A stretch of 64,000 nt of DNA from Carposina sasakii (lineage: Eukaryota > Arthropoda > Insecta > Lepidoptera > Carposinidae). The position numbers and the translations under genes were made by a program. The notes under the pieces are model-generated. The model was not told where the DNA came from, ran no database searches, and saw only the letters and a program-made list of their open reading frames with translations. The stretch lies in NCBI GenBank assembly GCA_014607495.2, contig CP053162.1, positions 2,860,469 to 2,924,468 of the forward strand. Reading direction: 5' to 3'. How positions within the stretch are numbered: position 1 is the first letter of the stretch; every line of letters begins with the position of its first letter. This document shows, in pieces, positions 21,205 through 33,964 of the stretch.

Positions 21205-23034
21205 TATGATCTGGCCTATAATATACTAAACATGACTGTGGGATCTTATTCGTAATGTAAGATTTACAGTCAATTTCAATAACCGATCTCGAGAGATTTT
21301 TTGCATAATTCCAGATAAAATTGTCCATTGTTTTCATACAAAATTTTCTTTGTTATCTCTAGTATTTAAATTGGCCATTACCGAAGCGCGATAACGATTT
21401 ATTTAGTCGTTGGCAACCCTACCTACATCGGCAAGATAATCTTATCAAACACTTTTATATTATCAGAATTACCTATAATTACTAGTTAAGGTATCACACT
21501 GTCTAGGATGGCAATTTAAGAATGACCACATAACTTAGAATCCGCCCATTTTTTTCTCCGATATAACATTAAAAAAAAAAAAACAAAATTTACTTACGTT
21601 ATGTACGTCGGTCGGTCGTAAGATATTTTGCCAAGTTTGGTTCGAGCCTCGAAAAAGGTTTGGTTTTCATCACAGAATTTTTTTATTCAAGCACTAGTGG
21701 ACACCGCGACTTCGTCCGCGTGGACTACAGAAAATACAAAATGTCGAAATGTCGAGATAAAAGCATTTTCCCTGGATAAAAAGTAGCCTATATGTTAAGT
21801 GGGACCTGTCACAATATATTGCTGAAAACTGCATCAAAATCGGTTCAGCCGTTTCTGAGATTAGCGTGCACAAACGCACAGACATAACAGACAAACCGAC
21901 AAACATATAAACAGACAAGAATTCCAAAAATCATTGTTTTGGGTACTATTGATAAAGGTCTCCTATAATATTTTTTCCCACATATCTTCCATATACAGAC
22001 AGCGATCCGTTACATTTTTATTATATGTATAGATAGATAGAAGATAGAATAGAAGAAGACAGATATAGATTAATTACTATGTAGATGCGACAATATAAAA
22101 AAGCGCTCTATATTTAGAACGAGAGAAGTTTTGTATACAGTTTTGTATACGTCAATACCGAGATTCGATTTTTATTTATTGTAGGTACAGTCCCTTCTGT
22201 TCATGTTATTCTATGCCTACTCCGATTGGCTCGGTATCGGAACTACGGGCAGAATCGATTAATAAATAAAGTATGTTTTACAGCTAAGAACTATGGCAAT
22301 TGGTCCCAATGGACGCGGCCATTACACCGGCATGGCACCGCTTCAATTGATTGGAGTATATTGTACTTAAAATCTGTTAAATAGTGGGCTTGGCTTTATT
22401 TATTTTTTTGAAATTTATTATATCGTCCACGTGGACAACAGAAAAAACAACATGACAAAGTTTTTCGGCATAAAAAGTATCTTACCTTCGAGACTAAATT
22501 TCATTGTTGTTTTGGGCGTAAAAGCCGGGCAGATTATAGACCAACGGACTCAGAGTAATACGCTAGACACTCATCTATAAATACTATTAACGATAAATTG
22601 ATCCATTCATTTATTGAAATAAACACAGAAGTCTAGAAATAGAAATACTTATGGCGAGATCATGTTTTTTAACAAAATAATTTAAAAGTTTTCTATTCCA
22701 GATCAAATGTCAGTAAATAGCAAAATATTTGTTAACATATTTCTAAACTGAGCTTTGAACTAACTGTGTTCATTAATTTACAAAGACAGTGAGGAAAACC
22801 AAAGCTTCTATGTAAGCATAAAAACGTATTTACCTAATACCTACGTAGAAATAAACCAAAGCAACATTTGTCTTTGCCACTACGTATTTTATATTATTTA
22901 AATTCTAATTTTCAAAGAATGTATTCTCTGAGTAGTCTGAGGCCTTATCTATCTTCTTCTAGTAACGGATCGCTGTCTGTACATTGAAGATATATGAGAA
23001 AAAATATTATTGGAGACCTTTATCAATGCAATAG
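21205..23034. repeat. Tandem segmental duplication, copy 1
   Basis: Aligns with 23035-25383 over nearly its whole length, for example GATCTGGCCTATAATATACT and GAACGAGAGAAGTTTTGTAT. It contains a Helitron at 21693-22036. It ends in part of a type 1 Helitron joined directly to the start of copy 2. Confidence 0.85.
21693..22036 (-). mobile_element. Non-autonomous Helitron (type 1) within duplication copy 1
   Basis: Reversed 3' end CTAGTGGACACCGCGACTTC at 21693. The 5' end is near TTATTATATGTATAGATAGA. Confidence 0.8.
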
Positions 23035-23479
23035 TATGATCTGGCCTATAATATGCTAAACATGACTGTGGGATCTTATTCGTAGTGTAAGATTTACAGC
23101 CAATTTCAATAACCAATCTCGAGAGATTTTTTGCATATTCCATATTAAATTTTCCATTGTTTTCATACAAAATTTTCTTTGTGATCTCTAGTATTCAAAT
23201 TGGCCATTACCGAAGCGCGATAACAATTTATTTCCTCGTTGGCAACCCTACCTACATCGGCGAGATAATCTTATCAAACACTTTTTATATTATCAGAATT
23301 AATTACTAGTTAACTTTGACCGAAGCTAGTTAAGGATCACACTGTCTAGGATGGCAATTTTAGAATGACGTAACTTAGAATCCGCCCTTTTTATTAGTTA
23401 AGTTTTTATCACAAGTAATTTTGAAATAAACACAGTCATGACATTTGGTATCTATTTATCCTATAAATTGATCCCAGTC

Positions 23480-23660
23480 ACCGGTCCGGTCGTGTCGGCT
23501 TTCCGTCCCATCGGATTATGATGAGAGTAACAGAATAGAGAGCGCATCTGTGTTTACGCACACACTTGTGCACTATAATATCTCCTGCGTACCTGGCCAA
23601 TCTCCGTAGAGGTTGGTCACCTTAGCCGAAATACGGTCGGAGATCATCATCATCATCATC
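23480..23660 (-). repeat. SINE-like repeat S3, copy 2
   Basis: Matches 47045-47395 in reverse (GACGGAAAACC/GGTTTTCCGTC region, GGAGATTGGTC). On the plus strand it ends at (ATC)n. Confidence 0.65.
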
Positions 23661-23849
23661 CTATAAATAGGTCATAAGTGTATTATAATCTTTTCTCCGA
23701 TATAACATTTAAAAAAACGTACCAAGTATTATTTTATTTCGGGTCCCACTTATATAGTCAGACATAATAACTTTACTTACGCCTATTATGGGTTTCGTAA
23801 AACCAACGGCCGTAATTTGCCAAGTTTGGTTTTTACCTTACATATTCAT

Positions 23850-24050
23850 ATGGCTGTGTTCCCAGCATGTGGATGGAGACCCGTGCAGCCACATTAAGAA
23901 TAGCGGGGTCAGAATAATTAATGGTCAGTGACTTTTGTTGTCATTAAATTAATGTTGCTACCTCATCGCCTGAGGGAATGCCCCTGTGTCCCTTCTTGAG
24001 TCGATTCTTACCAACGAAATTTACGGAAGGAAATGCAGTTGATGTAAAAG
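23850..24050 (+). repeat. Repeat family F copy
   Basis: GGCTGTGTTCCCAGCATG to GGAAATGCAGTTGATGTA. Present only in copy 2 of the duplication. Confidence 0.6.
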
Positions 24051-24097
24051 CCTCGAAAAAGGTTTGGTTTTCATCACAGAATTTTTTTATTCAAGCA

Positions 24098-24320
24098 CTA
24101 GTGGACACCGCGACTTCGTCCGCGTGGACTACAGAAAATACAAAATGTTGAAATGTCGAGATAAAAGCATTTTCCCTGGATAAAAAGTAGCCTGATATCG
24201 TTAAGATGCGTGCACAAACTATGTATAGATAGATAGATAATATTTTTTCCTACATATCTTTCATATACAGACAGCGATAGTATGATACATAGATAGAAGA
24301 TAGAATAGAAGAAGATAGAT
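24098..24320 (-). mobile_element. Non-autonomous Helitron (type 1), internally deleted
   Basis: Duplicate of the copy at 21693. The central GTTAAGTGGGACCTGTCAC region is missing. Confidence 0.7.
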
Positions 24321-25269
24321 ATAGATTAATTATTATGTAGATGCGACAATATAAAAAAGCGCTCTATATTTAGAACGAGAGAAGTTTTGTATACAGTTTT
24401 GTATACGTCAATACCGAGATTCGATTTTTATTTATTGTAGGTACAGTCCCTTCTGTTCATGTTATTCTATGCCTACTCCGATTGGCTCGGTATCGGAATT
24501 ACGGGCAAGTATCGATTAATAAATAAAGTATGTTTTACAGCTAAGAACTATGGCAATTGGTCCCAATGGACGCGGCCATTACACCGGCATGGCACCGCTT
24601 CAATTGATTGGAGTATATTGTACTTAAAATCTGTTAAATAGTGGGCTTGGCTTTATTTATTTTTTTGAAATTTATTATATCGTCCACGTGGACAACAGAA
24701 AAAACAACATGACAAAGTTTTTCGGCATAAAAAGTATCTTACCTTCGTCCTTTCTCTGGCTTTAGACTAAATTTCATTGTTGTTTTGGGCGTAAAAGCCG
24801 GGCAGATTATAGACCAACGGACTTAGAGTAATACAGTCTCTCCGCTAGACACTCATCTATAAATACTATTAACGATAAATTGATCCATTCATTTATTGAA
24901 ATAAACACAGAAGTCTAGAAATAGAAATATTTATGGCGAGATCATGTTTTTTAACAAAATAATTTAAAAGTTTTCTATTCCAGATTTTTATTTATGTGTG
25001 TATGTCAAATGTCAGTAAATAGCAAAATATTTGTTAACATATTTCTAAACTGAGCTTTGAACTAACTGTGTTCATTAATTTACAAAGACAGTGAGGAAAA
25101 CCAAAGCTTCTATCTAAGCATAAAAACGTATTTACCTAATACCTACGTAGAAATAAACCAAAGCAACATTTGTCTTTGCCACTACGTATTTTATATTATT
25201 TAAATTCTAATTTTCAAAGAATGTATTCTCTGAGTAGTCTGAGTAACACACATAATTACATTAGCCTTA

Positions 25270-25609
25270 TCTATCTTCTTCTATATCTATCTATACATAT
25301 AATAAAAATGTAACGGATCGCTGTCTGTACATTGAAGATATATGAGAAAAAATATTATTGGAGACCTTTATCAATGCAATAGTACCCAAAATAATGATTT
25401 TTTGAATTTTTGTCTGTTTGTGCGTTTGTGCACGCTTATCTCAGAAACGGCTGAACCGATTTCGATGCAGTTTTCAGGAATATATTGTGACAGGTCCCAC
25501 TTAACATATAGGCTACTTTATTATCCCGGGAAAATGTTTTTATCCTGGATAATTTCGCCATTTTGTTTTTTCTGCAGTCCACGCGGTTGGAGTCGCGGGC
25601 GTCCACTAG
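25270..25609 (+). mobile_element. Non-autonomous Helitron (type 1), near complete
   Basis: 5' region TCTATACATATAATAAAAAT, 3' hairpin CCACGCGGTTGGAGTCGCGG, ending CACTAG before T. The right breakpoint of the duplication lies inside it. Confidence 0.85.
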
Positions 25610-25754
25610 TCTAAAGAATAAGGATGATTCTGTCTGTATCGTGATCAAGTGTTTAGAGAAAGACAGCATGGACTTTATTCTTCTGATAGGCTATCTGACG
25701 TTTGGAAACAAAGAAAAGCATTCAAACAGGCTGCAACTTTGTACTGCATGATCA

Positions 25755-26012
25755 TTAGCCTCGTGGTGCCGGCAGAGTAGAGTTTGTACCACCCCTGTCT
25801 GCCCGTAGGGTATCGTACGAGGCGATTAAGGGTTTCCGGGAGGTGGGCAGCAGCGCCTCCCGTATTGACAATATAGTCTGAAAATCACACTGCGGTCACC
25901 AACCCGCCTGCCCAGCGGGGTGACTATGGACAAAACCCCCCCCCTCTGGCAGTAGCCTTCTGGCGTGCCCTGGGGGAGGCCTACGTCCAGCAGTGGACTT
26001 GCAATAGGCTGA
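25755..26012 (+). mobile_element. Repeat R, copy 3
   Basis: TTAGCCTCGTGGTGCCGGCA to CAGTGGACTTGCAATAGGCT on the plus strand. It has the same boundaries as the other copies. Confidence 0.75.
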
Positions 26013-26329
26013 AAAAGAATGCCGATGTAATGCAATTATACATGTAATATAAAAAATTGATGTAACAGTGAAAAAATCAAGATCATAATACACATACTAT
26101 AATTATGAATGAAAAAGTGATTGATTATTGAAATCTTACCAACTCTACCCACTTCACCTACTTCAACCTACTAACCAGTTTCCAGTCTTCAGAAAAAACA
26201 GACAACTAGAGTGACCAAACAATTTAACACAGGCACTCGTAATTAAAGGCATATAAAACGCCACTATATGAAATTCGTGCTTTAGTGTTCTACAACATTT
26301 AAAGCAGCATGCACAGCACGCTTAAAGCA
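26013..26329. other. Intergenic upstream of the plus-strand gene
   Basis: Nothing recognised. Confidence 0.5.
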
Positions 26330-26678
26330 CTTGCAGGCTTATAATAACAGGTGGTGTTTTTTACGCATCCGATCTCTGGAATAGCGTGGCGGTTTCTTTG
26401 TTGAGAAATGGCGCACGGGTCAGCCAGCAGCTGTGTGCGTAGCTCGGTCGCTGCCCGGCAGTCCGCAGTCTGACTCCGAACTCCGCCGTGGGTACACGTA
26501 CTCACATCAGTTTCGTCGCGAAACTTTCTTACGTCAAACCAATGGATATAACCTAACACGCCGCGCAACAGACCACAAATGAAATGTGATTTTCTCGTGT
26601 GTATTATGGCTTACTAGTGTTATAAGTGATGCAGTGCAAGTGAATGATTTTGTGCACCGTGTGTGTTAAAAAGGAGCT
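26330..26678 (+). promoter_or_regulatory. Promoter and 5' UTR of the plus-strand gene
   Basis: CG-rich compared with its flanks. An arthropod initiator TCAGT lies at 26507-26511 in CACATCAGTTTCGTCGCG. A CRE-like TACGTCA lies near 26531. The presumed 5' UTR (about 26509-26678) has an in-frame TAA just before the start codon. The initiator consensus is established; the start site is inferred. Confidence 0.6.
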
Positions 26679-26768
26679 ATGAGTATCCAAAAGTGTTTGC
26701 TGGATAACTCCAGTAGGATGATCAAGGCGATGTCCACAGCGAAGTCGAGTAACAGCGAAGTAAAGACG
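26679..26768 (+). CDS. First coding exon of an unidentified plus-strand gene
   Basis: ATG at 26679 opens 30 codons (MSIQKCLLDNSSRMIKAMST, then AKSSNSEVKT). It ends exactly at a consensus donor, ACG|GTAAGT, in phase 0. An in-frame stop lies 9 bases upstream, so this is the start. It is rich in Ser and Lys. The product is not recognised. The position behind a CpG-rich promoter, followed by some 7.8 kb of apparent intron, suits a gene with a long first intron that continues rightward. Confidence 0.6.
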
Positions 26769-27894
26769 GTAAGTTGTGACTTTGAATAATGTTGTAAACA
26801 TTGCGCCAAATACATTGTGTATTACCTATATGACCTTGGCCATTTGTATGGTAAAGGAAACAGCTATGTTTATAGGTTATCTTTCCGTCATAAATACAAA
26901 CCAGAGGTTATTATGATGTGTTGTTGAAAGGTTTGTTATGTTATCGATAGTTTTTGACGTTAATTACAATATCGATTCACTGGTTTTTTGATACATTTTG
27001 TTTACATCTGCTGTCAATCATTACCAATCGCGTTCAACACGGTATACCTAAATGCTACTACCATGACAGATTAGCAGGTAGAACTACCTGCACAAAACGT
27101 TTACCTCAATAGAATAACTTACAAAATCCTTCTACATAGAATCGTTGCCACTGTTAAGTTTCTGCAAAATATCTCAGAAGTTACTTAATTTTGGCAGGGA
27201 GAATTAACTTTGCGAATATATTTAATTTTCTATAGTGCTAGTTCGCTTTAGCTACATGGTTTAGACCTACATATTACCAGAAATTGTTTTAGTGGGATAT
27301 ATAAAGTACCATACACTTTATATAAGAATGGATTACTTACCTAGTATATGTGTAGGTATATGGTGTAGGTAAAGACATCAGAACATCTATAATCAGGACT
27401 TAGGAGGAGACTGTTGCCTGTATTCGCTGTCTAAAATAGTAAAAAATAGACCAATGGTCGATATTTCATACTCCCCCAAGAGCATCCTTTTTTAGCTTAA
27501 GCTTTCATTAAAGGGTTGCTTGAACTAACCTTATCCTTTCGCCAGGTCTGTCTTTTCCACTGGGATATTACGGTATAACCTATTAGCCTTTTCTGCTAAT
27601 TGAAAAATTAAATTAAATCATCATTAATTTTAATGATTGCCTCAAAATAGATTAGTACAGTCTGTTTGTTATAACAAAGGATTTTATCTCTTTAATCAAT
27701 TGATGTCAACGTTATTCGGACAATTAGGCAGCAAAAACACAAAGATACTGCCAAAAGTTTTCACACGCATACCATTCGTGCGAAAAACGTTGATACGAGT
27801 AGCTAAGTCTTTCATTCGTATAAGAGTGATATAAAGGCTCTAAAAACACCGTAATCCCGCTGATCGGAGTAAAAATTTTAAATTATTTTCCGTA

Positions 27895-28015
27895 AGGAAA
27901 GTGCCTGATACTTTAGACAAAGTAACATTTTGTTTCGATCGAATCGATAGAAGTTCGTCACCGACACGAGCTTCAATATAGAACCCTTCTATGTCGCGCG
28001 TTTGTCAAGTCACAT
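27895..28015 (+). repeat. Repeat L, copy 1
   Basis: Contains TTCGATCGAATCGATAGAAG then TTCGTCACCGA. An inverted copy is at 31385-31500. Confidence 0.6.
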
Positions 28016-28114
28016 TATAAATTTTAACCACATTAAATTTGGTGGGAGTGTTGCGACAACGAACGTCGATGCAAAACGACGTTAAATTGTCTAAGCACCC
28101 TGGTTATGTGAGTG

Positions 28115-28370
28115 TAACTGAAAACATAGGTATCTCTATGTTAAGCGATATGCTATGAAATTGTATGCTGTAGATATAGAACATATTCACATTTGAGACT
28201 TAATTTTTATGTTTGTATGGAGAATTCCTAAACAGCTCATATTAAAGTTTTCATAGAAACTTCAAAATTAATCATGTGATATTCAGTTTTAAAATTTTTA
28301 TTTTATAGTACCTACTTACTTACATTCATAGCATTTCGCTTAACATAACCCTTTTGTTACATACTGTATA
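28115..28370. mobile_element. Inverted-repeat element family C, copy 3
   Basis: TATGTTAAGCGATATGCTAT on the left and GCATTTCGCTTAACATAACC then CTTTTGTTACATACTGTA on the right. The left terminus is lost. Confidence 0.65.
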
Positions 28371-30083
28371 GATTTCAGTGGAAGTTTTGCAACATTATTT
28401 GATAAAATCAAGTTTGTTGTACTCGTAGGTAGGGTAGATAAGTTTACAATGTCACCTAATCTCTCGGCTCCCATAAAGCTCTTTGAAAAAGATAAATAAC
28501 TTTTCGAAATATCGCTTATGTTACTGATTTCCTGCTAATTTATCGATCGGGTACCATTATAGGTAGTTTAAAGTCCAACTTAAATTAAAAAATCTTTCAT
28601 TGATCGAATCGTTTTGGTTGACGAATCAAGACTAAATAAAATGTTTTGTAGTTTGTAGATAGAATAATCATTTTGGTAATAATATGTTTACGTGCCTACA
28701 CTTTCATCCAAACATAGGTTTTCAAGAACTTTTACATTTAGTTTAGTTGGTTGGCTAGGAAAAGGAAATCTTCGCTAAATGAAATAACTTTGAGAGTAGT
28801 AAAATAGTGCACACCACTTATCCATCTCTGACGTGCGATTTTTTCAGCCGAAAATAGCGTACCTACCTACACTGTAGTAGTACAGCAGTACAGTCTAAAT
28901 ATAGATATACTGGCATTGCTATATGACTACGATACCATTGAAACGCCTAAATTGATGTATTTTATAGCAGTCTATAGTTTCTTCTTTGTAATCTAGTATC
29001 TAGTCAATCTTCATTCACTTCAATCTTTATGCGATTAACTAAATTTATCTAAATATGTTAAATATCTAAAAGTTATTTCTCAAACAATACATTAAATTCT
29101 TTAGGATTAATAAAAAAAGCATGACGGAATTTATTTTGTTGATCTTTTCACTACAATATGGTATTGACGAAGAGATTATAAGGGCTTAAAAAGAAGCAAC
29201 TATCCGATAATGAATCATGATAGGGTGAGTAATATTATCATTAATAACTTAATAAGATACAAGAAACGTAGATCACATTTTGAAATAACTTGAGATGTAT
29301 TTAATAATATTGTTTTTATGAAGTTATTTACTCGTAGGTACCCTCGATATCTAAGTCTGACTTGGATTTATCTTCTAAATAGCTTATTTTCAAAGTTAAG
29401 CTTCTGAAGATTTCTAGTACAGCCAGTGGCTTTCGATAGTATAATAATAAGTGCATCTTAGAGAGGTTCTATCATACTATATATAGTACAGTGCATTGAA
29501 GGTATGGTGTAGGAGTTAATTATTTATCTCTGTTCACCTTCAGATCAAATAAGGTTTTGCAAAGCGAGTCCAGTATTGTACCTACAAACACATAAAAAAG
29601 TTAGCTTGATTTATAACATAACATAAACGTATTTCAGTACAATAATTAATAATTTTTGTTTTTTTTTTCTTATCGTCACTATAAATTGATGGACTTTCCT
29701 TCATTTTAGCACTTTTGGTAGCATAAGAGTGTAATTGGGACTTTTAAACAGTCTACCATAAAACATTATAGGACTTAAGCTTTCTAAGATATTTATGTAA
29801 GTACAAATATGCACGTATTTAAAAACACGTTCACTTTTCCTGGTAACAGTTAATCTTATAACAGCTTACAGTATTTACGTTATTGCCTTTCCCAACTCCA
29901 TTACGGGAAAACAAAATTGCTATTTAAATAATTCAGGCGCTCTTCCTTGATACGCTTATAAATATTATAGGCATAGTGCTTGATTCTAAAAGAATTGTTT
30001 ATATGTATTGACATTACATAAAAAAAAATTGGACGTACTTATTTTTCTATTGTCTACTTAAACGAAATTAGGTACAAGTTATA
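28371..30083. other. Intron-like AT-rich DNA
   Basis: No gene or clear repeat was seen in this stretch of the presumed first intron. Confidence 0.5.
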
Positions 30084-30304
30084 TCTTCTATACATATAAT
30101 AAAATTGTAATGGATCGATGTTTGTGCACGCTAATCTCAGAAACGGCTGGACCGATTTCGATGTAGTTTTCAGGAATATATTGTGACAGGTCCCACTTAA
30201 GATATAGGCTACTTTTTATCCCGGGAAAATATTTTTATCCCGGATAATTTCGACATTTTGTTTTTTCTGTAGTCCACGCGGACGTAGTCGCGGGCGTCCA
30301 CTAG
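30084..30304 (+). mobile_element. Non-autonomous Helitron (type 1), complete short copy
   Basis: Starts TCTTCTATACATATAATAAA after an A. Ends GCGGGCGTCCACTAG before T. Inserted between A and T as Helitrons do. Confidence 0.88.
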
Positions 30305-30594
30305 TTATATAATATATTTCTCATTAGGTTTATTTATCATTAGGTATATTATTCTATAAATATAAATTTACGCAAGTAGTTGTAAAAAAAGCAAATCAGC
30401 ATTTCGTTGGATGAAATCATATAATAATGATAGATAGAAATATGATACATAATTTTCTGAGATTATCTAGTTTACATAAACTTCAAATCAGCAACTAGAA
30501 GTTTGCAATGGATCTATTTCACAATTCTCTAGGGATTGTTAAGTATAGATAAGTACTTCGGTTTTTTATCGAACGCTAGGTATATACAGGATAT

Positions 30595-30951
30595 TTTTTC
30601 ATTGCCACCCTTAACGAAGGGTACGTACTCTATACATCAAATAAAGTAAGTTCATGCCAAAAAAATGCTGGGAAACGATGTAAATTCTCGATCAGACGAA
30701 ATTTATAGTGTCAAGTGTTTATGTTAGTTTTGTTATAGACAGATATTAATTATTTCTCGTAAAAAATCTTGCTACGCGCGTCTATGTGCATTTATGCAGA
30801 AAAACTCAGTCTACTTACTCAACTTTGGACCCTAATAGGTATCTTGGGAGTCAGACACTTCCCAGGTATGCTTCCATGGAGAAAAATGATCGTGGTGTTG
30901 AGGAGATTCCGTAGTATTCAGGAACGGTGACGACAAAAAAAACATCCTGTA
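30595..30951 (+). mobile_element. Inverted-repeat element family B, copy 2
   Basis: TACAGGATATTTTTTCATTG to GACGACAAAAAAAACATCCT then GTA. Confidence 0.85.
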
Positions 30952-31004
30952 TTATGGTGTCTTGACTTAAGATCCTGTGTCCCCTAGATAGCAGGCCTTC
31001 ACAG

Positions 31005-31095
31005 ATCACGGCCATCCCACTCGGTCTTCAGCAGCGCGATTTATTTCGCTCTAGATTTCCATATATCCTTCACCTCCGTATCGTCCACCACCCAG
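31005..31095 (-). repeat. Possible LINE tail fragment
   Basis: The minus strand reads ATGGAAATCTAGAGCGAAAT then GACCGAGTGGGATGGCCGTG, in the style of an RTE-like C-terminus with a broken frame. Weak. Confidence 0.3.
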
Positions 31096-31384
31096 GGTGC
31101 ATAGACAATCAAACATCGTTAGAAAGCGGCGTTCGTTATCGTAATACTGAGTGTATTAGAGCCAAAAGTAATGTTACTACAAAATAAGTCACGTCCACTC
31201 GATGTTATATAAATTAGATACTATCAACAATCGCAAATAAATTTTAAAGTTTATACGCATAGGTATTGTATAAAAGAGACCTGACACACGCTTCTATCCT
31301 TCAGGAATCTGTAGGTACTGCTAGGAATTCTATACATAAATGTACACTAGCTTAGTACTAAAATCTATCTCTTCTTATAAAATA

Positions 31385-31500
31385 AAGAGTTTTTGAAATT
31401 GACGAACGCAAGAAATTGAAAGCTTCCTATTTGAGCAAACGGCTCGGTGACGAACCTCTATCGATTCGATCGAAATAATGTTATTTTGCGTAAGGCCTAA
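31385..31500 (-). repeat. Repeat L, copy 2 (inverted)
   Basis: Reverse complement of 27895-28015 with scattered differences. Confidence 0.6.
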
Positions 31501-32159
31501 GGTCTGCTTTAATGGTGTAATAGGTGAAAATAACTGCAATAGTGTACGTTGACCCTGACGAACGGACCGACAGCGGAAACGGCACAAACGTACCTGTTTT
31601 ATTATCTGTATGCTTTACTGTTTATTTAACTATCACGAATTTAGCAAAACTTGTTGCTGTTTACGAGAAGGTGGTTTCGAATATTTTTGGGTAATACAGA
31701 TTGAAAATGAGACCGTGTAAAGTGTAAATATCATACTTAGTTACCTTTACCATAGCTGTTAAAATCGACATAATATGGAAATGTAGAGCTGAGTAATATA
31801 ATAGAAAACCATCATTTATGTACTTGTCTTCTCTTGGTAAATTATTTTTATCTCAGGGGACTATTTACCTGTTCTGAGAAAATATCTAATACCTATAATT
31901 CTTTTACTCATATAAGGTTATTTTTTTGGTAGGTTTGGTTATGATAGCAGTTCTAAATTATAATAAAGAAATATTGCGCCTTGAGCGAAACTTAAGCCCA
32001 AGGTTTATAATAAAAAAAATTATAATATTATTAATAATAACCTATGTATTATTATTACAAAAGATTAGAGGTGTTAACAATTTAACAATAAAATTTTCTT
32101 CCGATAAACAAATAATGATTATCTAATTATGTGTCTACTAAGCAGGCTTAAGTCATATA

Positions 32160-32320
32160 ATAGAATTTTTCCCAGCCTCCTTAATGCTAAACGACATGCC
32201 GCCGTGTCGAGTCATTATAAAATTAATTAGGAATGAGTGAGCCGACATGCGAGCAACCCGGCGAGCCTCGGGGGAATCTCTTAAAAACACGAGGAGTTTT
32301 TGGGAGCTATTTTATACGCT
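32160..32320. other. Possible regulatory stretch in the presumed intron
   Basis: CG-containing sequence (GACATGCCGCCGTGTCGAG, GCAACCCGGCGAGCCTCG) around TAATTAGG homeodomain-like cores. It differs from the AT-rich flanks and has no open frame. The function is a guess. Confidence 0.25.
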
Positions 32321-33224
32321 GTATAGATGTCTTATAAGGGGATATTGGATGATTTTCACGTGACTTCCTACAGTAGTAGATACCTAAAATGATATGAAAA
32401 CTGAGTAATAAAAAATAAAAAAGTCGTGTTAAAAAGGTCAAGGTCAATCCCATTTTGTATGGCCAATCAGACCTTTTAAATCAAAATACGCAGCTATTCC
32501 CTAACCCATGACCTTGGACAGCAATAGGCTTTGTCAGCTTGGAATTGAACACCGATCCCTGGATTTACCAGCACGCCTCACTCACCACGAGTAGGGGATT
32601 TCGAGCCGGCGACATTTCAAGTTAGAACATAAAAAGCCTTTTCTTAGGGAGTACCCGGTGATTCCCCTTGAGAGGCAAGTTTATTTAATGTGTAAGCCTG
32701 TGGTTGCGATTAATTTTGTTACATCGGCAGGTACATACAATGTCGTGGTTCACACTTACAATAATAAAAATAAACATGTGAAAACTGCAGTTTATTTATA
32801 GGTACAGGTCTTAATTGTTTAACTAAGGACTTAGTGGACGTCGTCGGCGACTTTATAAATCCCATACAAAGAAAACATCCTCCAGGTTTCAGATCGACAA
32901 ATATCAGCTGGACATAAATAATTTTATAGTAGGTGTAGAAAATGTTCATTATAAGCGTTCGCGAAGAACTAACTATTTGTACATTTGCGTTGCGGTTCAT
33001 CACCTTCAAGTGAAAGTTGACAGAAATAATCCTGTTACAAATTATCGAAAAGCAACTTATTTCCTAAAGAGATTAGAAGGTAATTGAAAATGTACACTGA
33101 TCAGCTGCCACCATTAAAATGGACGTGCGAAATAACGTACCTCCGACTGTTTCCACAATTTCCCTTACTTAGAAGGGATTCTGGCTAAAACTTTTTAGCA
33201 ATAACTCCGCGAAACGTCATCTGT

Positions 33225-33350
33225 CGTGGTCCAGACTCCAGCCTATTTGCGCCCAGGTGCAAACGCGCGGCGCACGCGCACGCACCGGGCTATCTAAATG
33301 TTGATGTAACCCAATACCTGGCTGTAAACAGTGGCTGCGTGTGGTCTGCA
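33225..33350. other. CpG-rich patch in the presumed intron
   Basis: GCAAACGCGCGGCGCACGCG then CACGCACCGGGC, next to an E-box CAGGTG. No open frame. Enhancer or alternative promoter possible. Confidence 0.35.
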
Positions 33351-33461
33351 CTGAGAAATTACAAAGTAGATGATGTACTTTGTAGAACGTCTTTAAAATT
33401 TTCTGTAGTTTTGTACTTACTCACCTATGAGTAGAAAGCTAATGTTCATCTTTACGATCTA

Positions 33462-33655
33462 GACATGGCTGTGTTCCCGAAATGGGGCAGCCAGAACTGC
33501 AGGATCATAATGGAGATCCTATGGCCACGTTTAGCATAGCGGGAATAGATGTAATTTGCTGGCTTATCGCCCAAGAGAATGCCCGAGTTCCTTAGTCGAC
33601 TCTTACGACATGCACGGAAGGAGATGCAGCTGATGTATTCTAGAGAAGCTCCGCT
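33462..33655 (+). repeat. Repeat family F, full copy
   Basis: GACATGGCTGTGTTCCCGAA to GGAGATGCAGCTGATGTATT then CTAGAGAAGC. It is the longest copy and a reference for the family. Confidence 0.7.
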
Positions 33656-33964
33656 GCACAGAAACATAAAATCTGAAGATCCGCATCAGCACAGCCTACA
33701 AAACTGCTAAACTAAATACGTTCAATCGTTTTTTGTACAATGTAATTAAGGTAGGTAAGTTAGCTTAATTGCTTCGTATCTTATAGCGGTGTCTCGAGAA
33801 GGACTTTGATCTTGTTTGGTCTTGTAACTAGATCTTCGGCAGCTCCTCTTATGTCTGCAACCTTATCTAAAATGATCCAAACGATTAGGCAAAGGCTGAC
33901 AGACAAATAATTTTATTGCTTCTTCACTCTTTTTATCCTTTATAAGCTTTATATATATACATAT

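Larger units (their letters stand above)
23035..25383. repeat. Tandem segmental duplication, copy 2
   Basis: Second copy. It is longer because about 640 bp (23403-24050) containing two SINE-like repeats is present only here. Its Helitron (24098-24320) has lost internal sequence. Confidence 0.85.
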
